DNA from: Owenia fusiformis
Taxonomy: Eukaryota > Annelida > Polychaeta > Sabellida > Oweniidae
Assembly: GCA_903813345.2 (NCBI GenBank)
Contig: CAIIXF020000009.1
Span: 11,836,030-11,900,029, forward strand
Direction: 5' to 3'
Length of the DNA: 64,000 nt
Shown here piece by piece: positions 1 to 10,700 of the stretch. The translations under genes were made by a program, and so were the position numbers. The notes beneath the pieces were generated by a model. The model worked only from the letters and a program-made list of their open reading frames with translations, did no database searches and was not told where the DNA came from. Position 1 is the stretch's first letter. Each line of letters begins with the position of its first letter.

Positions 1-490
1 GATGATTTTGAAAAAAAAATTAGTCAATTTGAAGCAAGTTGAAAAAATACCTTTTTTGACATTGAGAAGATCATTGAAGGTCAAATGTCAAATCTAAAGT
101 CAGATTTGAATTTCTGAGAACATGTAGATGATTTTGAAAAAAAAAATTAGTCAATTTGAAGCAAGTTGAAAAAAGACCTTTTTGACCTTTTTTGACTTTG
201 AGAAGGTCATTGAAGGTCACATGTCAAATCTTAAGTCAAATCTAAAGTCAGATTTGAATTTCTGAGAACACGTGGATGATTTTGAAAAAAAATTGACCTT
301 TTTGACCTTTTTGACCTTGAGAAGGTCATTGAAGGTCAAATGTCAAATCTAAAGTCAGATTTGAAGGTCAAATGTCAAATCTAAAGTCAAATCTAAAGTC
401 AGATTTTAATTTCTGACAACATGTAGATGATTTTGAAAAAAAATTTAGTCAATGTGAAGCAAGTTGAAAAAAGACCTTTTTGACCTTGCA
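1..490. repeat. Minisatellite, about 3.5 units of 126-150 bp
   Basis: Units begin at about 1, 127, 275 and 427, each starting with gatgattttgaaaa and containing the word aaggtcaaatgtcaaatct followed by ctaaagtcagatttgaa. The third unit has an internal duplication of the 'aatgtcaaatctaaagtca' word, which explains its greater length. The array enters from outside the window on the left. No coding potential is seen. Confidence 0.85.
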
Positions 491-540
491 AAACGAAAAG
501 TTTGTTGAAAAAATTCATCAACGCTCGTCAACGCGCACAA

Positions 541-740
541 AATGGGGAAAAAAACAAAAACACGGGCGTTGGCTTAGCGGTGCACCGCTGAAGCCGGCGT
601 TGCTTTAGCGTTGGTTAAGCGGTTGCGAGCGGTAGCTAGCGTTTGTTTAGCGGTAATGCGAGCGTTGGTATAGCGGCGTTCTGCGCATGAGAGCGTTGCC
701 TCGGCGGGGGTATAAATAGCAGCAGCGTTGGTTTAGCAGC
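541..740. other. GC-rich patch with degenerate 'agcgttggtttagcgg' repeats and a TATA motif
   Basis: An abrupt GC-rich island in AT-rich DNA. A 15-16 bp word of the type agcgttggtttagcgg recurs in degenerate form from about 565 to 735. It ends next to tataaatagc (711-720), which reads like a TATA box on the plus strand. No ORF follows. It could be a promoter of a non-coding transcript, the end of a transposon, or only a GC-rich tandem repeat. I see no transcript evidence. Confidence 0.45.
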
Positions 741-744
741 ATAT

Positions 745-1115
745 CAACGTTTAAAAAAAAAAAGTTAGGTAGGCAATTGAATTTGCTAACTTTACATTAT
801 TTAACAAAAATTGATATTCTGTCATATGACTAGCGGCAACCCTACCATTTTCCATTGGTTAACATGGGAATGTCGATTTTCAAAAAGTCATAAAATTTAT
901 CATCAATTTTCGACCTGTTGTAATTGAGGAAAAAATGAGAAGATTTGGAGGTATTGAAAATAAAGTCAAATTACGTTTCAATCAATAGTACAAGTATTTT
1001 CATCGCAGATTAAGTAAATAAAAATTCAAAAGTAAAACGTAGTTCAATGGGGGAGCTAAGGTTGCCAAACTTATGGAGGGGAGTGTATGTTTTTCAATAG
1101 TATTACTTGATATAT
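745..1115. repeat. Dispersed repeat, inverted copy at 28710-29000
   Basis: The stretch from 'accattttccattggttaac' to 'ccaaacttatggaggggagt' is matched in reverse complement at 28712-28975, with long runs of identity. A more diverged relative lies at 21020-21240. No coding capacity is seen; it is probably an old non-autonomous element. Confidence 0.7.
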
Positions 1116-1119
1116 TCAA

Positions 1120-1400
1120 TGCACAGCTGTCAATTCATTGATCATCATAATAATTTATAAACTTTTACTCGTTCGTTAAATCGATGCAATTGACAATTGT
1201 GTTCTTCCGTATCACGTTCTAATTGGTTAATGGGGAGTTTAAGCTAGCATATAAAATCAAAAAACGAACCTCCACGTATGACCAATCGCCCATACAAATA
1301 CATCGATCGAATATTTTCCGTTCACGTTTAGATTGTGAAAAACATTGCAAGCTTAAATTCCTTAGTGTGTATGCCATATACCGCGGGTGAATCTGTCATC
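1120..1400. repeat. Dispersed repeat interrupted by a MITE
   Basis: 1130-1229 and 1362-1400 together match the reverse complement of 15780-15910. The match is broken exactly by the 132-bp element at 1230-1361. The 15.8-kb copy therefore represents the unoccupied site, with a single TTA where this copy has two. Confidence 0.75.
1230..1361. mobile_element. MITE, PIF/Harbinger-like (TTA target duplication)
   Basis: A 132-bp non-coding element whose ends are inverted: ggagtttaagctagcat on the left and ttgcaagcttaaattcc on the right. It is flanked by TTA at 1227-1229 and 1362-1364. A related copy is at 22183-22312. Three-base TWA target duplications are characteristic of the PIF/Harbinger superfamily; the assignment is inferred from that and from the TIR only. 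Confidence 0.75.
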
Positions 1401-1744
1401 TATGGAATTTTTTCTGCATCTTTATTCGATTTTCACACTTTTGTATTTGATTACAACCATTCGATATTCCACTCTATTAAAATGATTCGAAACACGTAAT
1501 AAATTTGTTTGTTTTTACACATTTATATTTGATTTATGTACCTATATATGCGGTAAATGCACTTGTATATGCGGTTCATGTTTTTCAGTGTTTGGTAAAA
1601 TATCACATATTTAAGTCCATGTACACACACGAACAAAGACAGTTGACACATATATTTAGAACACGCATCAAATACAAATACACTTTAGAACCAAACAATG
1701 TTCATTTACCGAACAATCATAGAGTACAAAATAGCACGGACATA

Positions 1745-2175
1745 TAGTGACTTACCCCACATAATTTATGACATGTTTCGCATAAAATTATGTGGGGTAA
1801 GTCACGTGACTTACCCCACATAAATGACACATGCTGCATGTAGCATAAAACCATTCGGTAAATCACGTGACCAGTGACGTAGAAATTTCAAAATGGATGA
1901 AACAAGCGAGGAAAAAGAATTTGAATACGATTCATATTCACAATTCAGAGAGGAAATTGAGAAGTTATTAGATCATTACAACAGGCATGAGGCTACATAA
2001 GCGATCCTTTCTTAATAGAAGATACGTTTTCGCGATTCGAGAATCACACCAGAGCTCTTTGAATATATAGATGGCGCAAGTCACATGGTCGAAGTCACGT
2101 GACTTACCCCACATCAAAACAGTGAACAATGGTTCATATAAAATCATTCGGTAAGTCACGTGACTTACCCCACAA
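1745..2175. repeat. Cluster of GTGACTTACCCCACAT repeats with a perfect 36-bp palindrome
   Basis: The word gtgacttaccccacat occurs directly at about 1748, 1806, 2099 and 2158 and inverted at about 1788. At 1788-1823 two copies meet head to head and form a perfect palindrome with 18-base arms (TTATGTGGGGTAAGTCAC), centred on CACGTG. It is probably the remains of a foldback element of about 430 bp. A 35-codon ORF (1893-2000) lies between the repeats. Confidence 0.7.
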
Positions 2176-2429
2176 ATGAATATGTTTAGCACAAATGAAT
2201 ATGTTTACCCAATACGAATGGTACTTGGCATCGCACATATTTAAAATACTTATCAAATTTATATTTGATCGGGTTGAATACACTTTTGAAGCATCTTACA
2301 TATTTGTTGTGTAAGACAGTCAATTATATGTGGGATAGTAGGTACCATTTGTTGTAACTGGTTTTGTTTATGTTCGGTTTAACTTTCTCCGTGGGGTAAA
2401 AACCGAAGATATTAATGTTACGAATATTG

Positions 2430-3254
2430 ATGCAATAAATACACTATATTGTCATACACCGCAAAGTGAATATGCCATATTCCCTGCGGAATATGACATA
2501 TATGTGTATCATGTTTACTGCGTTAAAACAACTCCATATTTCTTCCCCATTTTGCCATCTGTAAGGGTGAACGTTTCATATCGAATTCTAAAGCATTTCC
2601 GAATATTGGCCATCCCTTTTTTTGGGGGGGGGGGTGTATATCGTATAAAAGGGTGAAAATTTATTGTATATTGTATAAGAGGGGGCAAAATTTATAGAAT
2701 ATGGTATAAGAGGTGTAAAAAGTATGGTATATGGTATTATAGAAAATATATGGTATATGGTATCTAGAATTAAAGAAGCCTAATTATGAAGAAATTGTAC
2801 CCGAAGATTATACATCAGTAAAGTCAATTCAATACACAGTAACCTTAATTGATGGCATTTTGGCAAAGATCCCACTATTATATAGACTACCATTTTGTTC
2901 TTCGATATATTAATTGATACTTATTGATATGGTGGTAGAGGGTATTCAAAGGATTATTTAGGTTTGGCTGCCATATTGACGCATGATAGTTTCAAACTCT
3001 TCCAAACTAAGATCGAAAAACCACTCATTGCAAGATTAGATCAATTTTATTAGACATTGTTGAATCGTGTTATAAAAACCAGAATCTAAATTCATATGTT
3101 TGGAAACTCAAATTCCTCTCTATAGAGAGGATTTTAAAGATTATGTACGTGAGGTAACGTATACTATATTTGTATGAAATGAGCAAATGTCCTAGAAAAA
3201 TGAACGTTAAAGAAGGCAGAATGTATTTGGTATTTTCCAAAATATTCCAATGGG
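2430..3254. other. Intergenic: simple repeats and 3' flank of the 706-aa gene
   Basis: 2440-2540 has short 'gaatatgccatattcc' words related to the array at 15.7-16.35 kb. 2600-2765 is low-complexity 'tatggtatatggtat' sequence after a G-run. From about 2893 the sequence is the left edge of the segmental duplication shared with 62.15 kb. A minus-strand AATAAAA lies at about 3042-3048, roughly 210 bp downstream of the stop codon, and is conserved in the second copy; it is a candidate polyadenylation signal. Confidence 0.5.
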
Positions 3255-6200
3255 TTATGTAGGGTGTAAGAATCGGGAATGGCCATCTTTACACGCCACG
3301 GCTCCATCACAGCTCCAAATAGTAAACTTTCCCGAGGAGTAGGCGACCTTTAGCAAGTGGGAGTGATTATTCTTAGCACTTGTCGTGACTTCCACCACGT
3401 CTCCATCCTTGAGTTTGTCGACTTGTTCAGCGGTGAGTTCCAGAAGATGGGTGTGTGGGCTTTTCGTAGCCACGTCAGTCTCGAGAGTTATGTCCTCGGT
3501 TTCTTCCGACTTATCAGGATCGATACCTTCAAAGTCGGGTATCTCTCTGAATAGTTTATGGCGCCGCTTCCCCTCCATGACCAAGTCACGTAGCGCTTGC
3601 ATCTCTTGAAAGGCGGTCGATCCCTCCTCGTGTAATGGCATAATAGGATAGCGCTGTCTCATTACGCCAACGCCGGGAATATCTGGGAATAAAATGTAAG
3701 TACCAGCTGCTGATACTTTACGAACTTTTCCATCGGGATCCAGGACTCCAACTGAGTCTCTTGCAGTATCCGCAGCGTCGCCTTTTTCATTAGTCCCGGT
3801 GTAGAACTCAACAGGCGTCTGGTAGTAAAATGCGTGATTCGTGCCGTTGAACGCTTTGTCTGCCTCAAAACCACCGTTGCGACCGTTCGCATTGACTGAT
3901 TTACTCTCCATATTACTCTTCTCGAAGGCGTTTCCTTTGTACTGCAACCCATAAGGATTCCATTTACTTAGTGGCGTCAACCAGACAAGCTCCATTGGAA
4001 TTGCGAAACTATAACGAGCTTTGAGAATACAACGGTCAGCATCATAGTCTGCAGACTCCTTATCACACAAATCTAGGGACATCTCACGAACACCTGGTTG
4101 ACTGGTTTTGGCCATGAATAGAGAATCATCCCCAAATGATCTGCGATACGTTTGTTGTCCCATCGCGTCCTTGTCCTTTGTGCTGAAGAACCGATGATAA
4201 TACGCCGCGTTTAGAGGTTTCTGCGTGATCCTGTCAGTGATTTCTAGACCGTCAACTGTTTTATCTCTGAGATCTCCGGGATAGTTATCTTTGCCAGGAA
4301 TCTCGCTCATGATCTCATCAAGCAAGGTCGGCATTGTTGATGGATTTCGAAAATAATCGGGACTATCAACCGTGTTCAGTTTAAACCTTGCACTTCTTGT
4401 CTTCAGTATTTGATCCATATCTGCGTTCCGTCTCATACGGAATTGGAAATCGTCAACAAGTAAAAGTCTGTTCAGCTTAATTTCTTTCTTGATCGGATGG
4501 CAAAGAATACGATAATTCCATTGTGCGAACTCTGGTTGGCTAGCGTTATTCATGCCCATTATGGAGACGGGTAGAAATGCAAGGTTTTCTTTTGTCGACT
4601 TAGTTCCACTGTACGAAGTAAACCTGTAAAATAAATGATACCTTTATTGACTTGTCATTATATTTCCAAATGAAATGGCCTGGACGTAAACTACAAGGTG
4701 GGCCAAAAACATAAAATAGAGGTTTCTTTATCTGACTTATAAGAGTTATGTGCAATGATATTTTACACCATAAAGGACCATGTATTGTATGGCAAATGAT
4801 GTTAAACGGTGATATCTTCCAGCACGAGTACTTTAAAGCTATTTATTCAATTAAATTGGAAAAAATGTATTATAAAATAATTTCTGGCTCATTATGGTAT
4901 TCTTTTTGTGGTCTTGACTTGCCTGATTTTTTCTTGAAGGTCAAACCAACTAGAGGCATCCAAAAAATGTCTGTCGCTAAAAAATGATTCCATGCTTTCT
5001 TCAGGGTCCAACCATGCCCCTTCCAAATAACACAATACCGGTTTGAAGTGGTCCCTGTAGTCCCTTTTACTGTGGTCTTGATCCTTCCAGGCCTTGAACC
5101 ATTCACGCATTTCAAGGATCTGGTCATCAATCGTCTCCTTGTCAAGTACCGCTTTGGGCACATCGGGAAATGGAACGTTCTCAACTTCGTGGAATTCCTT
5201 GCTTGATTTACTAGGCATATAAAGTCGGTAGTCGTTGTGACGAGTACGGAACTCTACCCCATTGAGCACGGCTGAGAATTCTCCAAGACCACATGTTCGC
5301 TCGTTATTTGCATGTTGATGCATAGCGGCCACTCCGACACCACCGTACGACCTCTGGTGGTAAGACTTGAAACCTGTTTCACGACTACGCACCTAAATGA
5401 ATACATTCTCTTTATTGTCAAGCTGTCCAATGCTTCTCAAAAAACATCCTCAAATACAAAATGAAATGATAAACAATTGAAACCCTCATGATTACGGTGT
5501 GTTTTTAATCATTTGGGTACGCATAGGCCTAAAAATGTAGGCCTATCCGCTTGCAGTAATTATATGCGATTGTATGCTCTAATTTCAATTCTATTCAATA
5601 CCAAAATTAGAATAAAGCGTTGACTAAATGTTATCTTAACGGCAATGTCTTATTCTTGCAAATGCAATTGAATATGTACCTGTTTTATACCAGATTGTCC
5701 ATCCCCACGGATGCGTTCCTCTACGAAAAGCTGTTGCATCACCAGCTGGCGTGACATCACCTCGACTGTTTGTTCCATTGAGTTCATCCTGTCTGCGCTA
5801 TCATCGAGTAACATCTCCAATTTTTCTACAATTGCATTTTCATCGGGGATCATGAATAAGCATCTCTAGAGAAAGCATGTGAAAAAGAGTAAAATGTGAT
5901 ATGCAAAACAACCCTGAGTGCGTTTTCTCAACATATAGACGCGATCCTCTAACACAGAGATATTTTTGAGACAATACTGATGTTTCTACAGCAAATACTA
6001 AGAATTCAATAAAAATCAGTAAAAAACTTTAACAGACATACAATGATACACTCCCCTTTAATATGTGATTTAAAAGGGACTCCTGGATGCCAACCGAATG
6101 GGAATGAGTGTACATGTCATTAGTTAAGTGAAAAAGTCCCAGGCCATAATTTAATATCAATGTTTTATGTAAGCATTGGCGAGACCTTTGCCTTGGCCGT

Positions 6201-6384
6201 AAGGGCTTGCTACGTCTATATTAGGGCACACCACAAAAATACACTCACCTTCCATTTGATCCAATCGTCCATTATCGGCAACAGTTTCCGTTCTCCTCAT
6301 TCTAGAAGGGTGTAACTCAACAAAAGCTGCACGTATGGTAACAGCCATCAAGCCTACAATGGCAGCACTTTGAAGCAGCCACAT
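3255..6384 (-). CDS. Secreted 706-aa protein of unknown function, four exons
   Basis: I do not recognise the family. Coding exons (minus) are 6384-6249, 5825-5680, 5392-4923 and 4623-3255; they join in frame to 706 residues plus stop. Residues 1-20 form a hydrophobic signal peptide, so the protein is probably secreted or lumenal. About 38-85 is a heptad-like coiled coil that runs smoothly across the exon 1-2 junction, which supports that splice choice. An H/G-rich conserved-looking block begins exon 3 (about 95-150). The C-terminus has a paired motif: HTH (641-643), HSH (671-673), then two Cys and His699 in SCDG...CKDGHS; metal binding is possible but is only inference. Intron 3 needs a GC donor to keep frame. 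Exon 4 and its flanks recur at 62530-63898 with five amino-acid changes in 434 residues. No transmembrane segment is seen after the signal peptide. The exon 2 acceptor is the least certain boundary. Confidence 0.75.
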
Positions 6385-7788
6385 CTTCTACGTACGTTGG
6401 AATCTTACAGAGCTCTCTTTCTTACTTTTCGATAGCTTTTGCATCAACTTTGCTTCTCCCAATGTTCGTGATTTATGTCTGTTTTGGAACTTGTTGCATT
6501 AGTGTAATTGTATTAACCGTGTGTTTTAAATGCTTAAAAGCCATCTCACCAGGGGGAACAGAGATTTTCACGAAATAAGTAATGTCATGCAAGAAGTATA
6601 TTTGTCAATTTGCAAAATATTCATGCTGATTTGGCAGTTGCTCATTTTCTACTTTCATTTTTAAATCGTGACACAGTTGACGTCGTCACTTTTACGGGGT
6701 GGAACCACCTCCTTCTTGATGAAAACGATAAAAATAAAGAAATCCTCCGACGAAAGTTCATTCATTTTGTTATAAAGACGTAACGTAACGTGCGGACCAG
6801 TGAATCGAAACGTTTGCACTGAACTAACTAGCTTCAGATTTGAGATATGATTTTACTGTCTTCCTCCGAGTAGCTCGATACACGTAAACAGTAAGAGCAT
6901 GCGAACTTGTTTACCCCAATCCGTTGTTTTGACAAAGTTGAACATGAGAGAATCGGTTAAGTGTCTCCATATCACAGCATGACTTACATTAGCTATCGTA
7001 TTTAGTTAAGTGACCAGTTATATAATAAGTCTATTAGACTACGTTCGAAGTAAACAAAGTCCCACGATTAAAAAAGTGAATGATATGTGCGTGACCCAAA
7101 TCTACAACCCTTGAATTTTGGAATATTTTGCAATTAATGTAATTACTTATCGCTGTCTAATTCTGATGTCACTTCGATATGCGCTCTCATTCATTTTGTT
7201 AGGTGTACACATATTGACTGAGTGAGTCACCCCAACCCCTTTCTCTACCACCTTCGGAGTTATAAAGATTTGAACTGTTCTTAATTCCAATTTGTATCTT
7301 GCATCTTTATGCAACTGTGACGAGATCAATGGCAGCAATTTTTGTATTGTGCCTTTATAATGTCATCAAAATGGGTAAAACAAAAAATTCTATTGTTTGA
7401 TACCAATTCTAGATATCTCCAATATATAACACACTACACAGAAAATTGGCGTTTGATTGCAGCATACATCTACTACTTTGGACAAGTTCACACAACACAT
7501 TTTTTCAAGAGCTTAGTATAAATTTATCATTTTGTCATAAACTTCATATTTACAGAATGACTGCACAGAGCCTTCCTTCACAGTTGATTACTAGACATCA
7601 CCTCAAGCTATTTTAATTACAGACATCCAATTGCAGTTTTAATTAAATTTAATCTTTTTAATTTTAACAAGGTGTTCACTGAATGGCTGTGGCTTGCTCT
7701 ATCAACAAAAAGTAGTTATTGGACACTAAGATGTATATTGTTTACAAGTCTATCAAATTTTGTTCAACTGTAAATCGAATTATCGTAT
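6385..7788. other. Intergenic spacer between the 706-aa gene and GH10 gene A
   Basis: AT-rich. It should hold the promoter of the 706-aa gene on the minus strand (just above 6384) and the 3' UTR of GH10 gene A (just below 7789). I see no convincing ORF, RNA gene or repeat. Confidence 0.4.
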
Positions 7789-10700
7789 TTAGTTCAAGCC
7801 ATAGACCGCCTCAAATTGTTGGACGGTATCTTTAAACACACCAGCGCTGCGTTTAATAATGTCCGTTTTCTCAGGCTCGTTTATTTCCACATTGATCTCG
7901 GTAGTGCTGCCCTTCTTAACGCTGAACTCGCGCGTTTCGACAACATTGCCGTCAACAATGACGTCCATTTCATAATCGCCGTAGAAAGCGCGAAACCCGG
8001 ATGTTTGTTCACGCATGTGCTTCTCTGGCAGGGTGAGATAGCCATCTGTTCTCCATTCTTTCTTGAATAATCTATTCACCGTCCACCCAGCCTGATTAAT
8101 CTGAAATCGTTTTAAACTATTTTGAAAGATTTCTAGTATGAATTTATCTGTGAGTAGACTAAATAATGTGATCAATCTTGAAATATTGTAATGTATCACT
8201 GCCAACCCTATGCGTCATTCTAGAGAACAAAAGGCTCAATTCCCAATGTTGGGTTTTTTACTCACATCGAAATCTTCCGAGTCAACGAGGCTTGTGTCCG
8301 GTGTGGTAAGACTGCTATCCCAGAATCCCCTGAAGAAAATGCTGTCAACGTTTGGTTGGGCGAACGCAACACGGAGAAACTTCTCGATGTCATTGGCGCG
8401 TTCAACAACATCCTTACGTTGGACTTGAAACTGGGAAAGCATAATTGGGACGCCAGCTTGTGCAAGGATATCAAAACGAGCCTACAAATAAAACGTTAAA
8501 AATTCGTTCATACAGCCAAGGCATTAACTTTCCTTCAAAATGTTAATTTATTACTTGAAATACATATTTTAATAATATTATATGGCGGATACATAATCTT
8601 GGACAGCCCTTATCAACTGAAAACCCCCAAAATGTAGGTCCAAAATCACAAAGCTTATAATAAGTAAATACATGCATGTAACATGTAACAAATATTAAAA
8701 CGTGGACGCCTTGGACAACTCTAAATGTGAACCCCTTTTTCCATATCCCATTTTTATCCCATGTTAAAAAAACTTAAAATGTAAACACCCGCCAATCCGA
8801 ACACCTCTTGTCGGTCCAAATGGCGTTTGAATTAGACAGGTCCAGGCTGCGTTCGGATTAGAAAGGTTATACTGTACTTTGAAAGTCGAAAGTATTTACC
8901 GCAATTCGTATGGGATCTACTGCGTTCGTTTCCAGGAAAGTTCCCTGCGCATCGAGCTGAGGCGAGTAGCCAGCAGCCTTCAGAGTTTTGATTTGGTTGA
9001 CCATAGCCTGAAATGTAGATAATTATGTGATTTAGTATTTTTGAATCTAAAATGTAATTATTATGCTAGCTTTACAAAAAAGGTATAATACACGTCTTTA
9101 CACGATGTAACACATCACTACAAAAGACGACACTAGGCTATATTTTATCTTATTGCGCTCTTATGTAAAACTGCTAGAACCAAGTATGAGGTTGTATAAA
9201 GTTTGATACGTGAAAAAACAAACGATTTCAATTAATCATATTTAACCAATATTTTACTAACGGAAGCATAGTCGGGTTGTTGTATGGCGAATCTGTCGCT
9301 TAGCACTAAATCAGCAGAGCTATCGGCAGCACTCGTCCAATTAAACATCTTAGTTAGAATATCATAATCTTCCGTATACTTCTCGAAATCCCCTCTCTTG
9401 CTGATGCTTTCTCGGCTCACCAGCCATTGGTTTACCCTGAAGAATAAACTATTGTATAACATACCTAGCGAAGCATTTGTATGGAAGTCAATGGAGCTGA
9501 AGGACGGCTATATATTCCTGTATAGCCGCCGAACTTTTTTACCATGACAATTTTATGACGTCAAAACATGGAAACAAAGTGATTTCGACTGGAATCGTGT
9601 AAAATTTTGGTCTTTTTTCACCCATTATTCTACATAATACTTTCATGGAATGCAATGTAAATGTACTTTAGGTATGTAATACATCAATTATGTCCGTATC
9701 ATTGAATATATGCCTCGCAAGCTCGGGCTATATTGACGTCAGACTTCAGGCATATATTCAATGATAGGGACATAATGGCTAAGTATAGGTTGGACAAGAG
9801 GCCGTACGTATTTATTCCCCTTAATTAGTTTAAAGGGTTCCGATTAGCATCCCGTATAAAAACAATATGGCGGCTCCAGGCGAATCAACTGGATCAGTCC
9901 ATTTTTAAGAAATAAGGGGAGTGATTGCGTTCAAATAATACATGTACAACAGCCAATATAAATTCTTGTATTAGAACACGGTTTGTCTTGCTTTGTTTCA
10001 TTTGTAGGATATTTCATATGCCAAGCTGTGTGCTATTACGTTATGGGGAAATTTAGATGCCAATTTTTCCTTATTATACACAAATAGAAGATCCTGAAAC
10101 TTCACCCATAAATGTGGAATTGATTTGTCAAATAAAAATCACCCTTTTATAAATGTGTGACGATCTATAATATACGTATGCTATATAACAGTTAGAGGTG
10201 TTGACACAACGACCTCGAACCTGTGAACCCTTGAGTATTATTCCGGGATCGGGCCTTTTATACTAAACGGTGAGCAACACCAGAAACGAGCGTTCGATTT
10301 GCTAAACGATATGCGTCACCCTTTAACAACCAAAAGTTTTCATATCATATCAAAGCCTATTAATGTTTTGGTCTTAATTGTGTTCCTAATTCCGATATTT
10401 CAAAATGTATAACTTATATGATTTTTTGAATCCACAAACACAGACAGGCGTTGATAAGTGATCCAAAATGGGGGGATGTAGCTTTAACATAGGAACCCGG
10501 ATGTAACTGCTCAGCCATTGGTCAATATTTGTTAATAAGGAATTTTGATATTGAAAATTTATATTCGTTTGAGCGAAGCGATTTAAGAATATAAATACTT
10601 TCTATATATGTGCAGTGAAGTGAAGAAAAGGCATGAATCATGATTTGGTGATGTAGCATGCTGTTCGAGTTGAGCAAAGATTTTTGTGTGTTAGGCCTTG

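Noticed and set aside
1-490. CRISPR-like array
   Set aside because: Units of 126-150 bp without spacer/repeat structure, in a eukaryotic context; it is a minisatellite.
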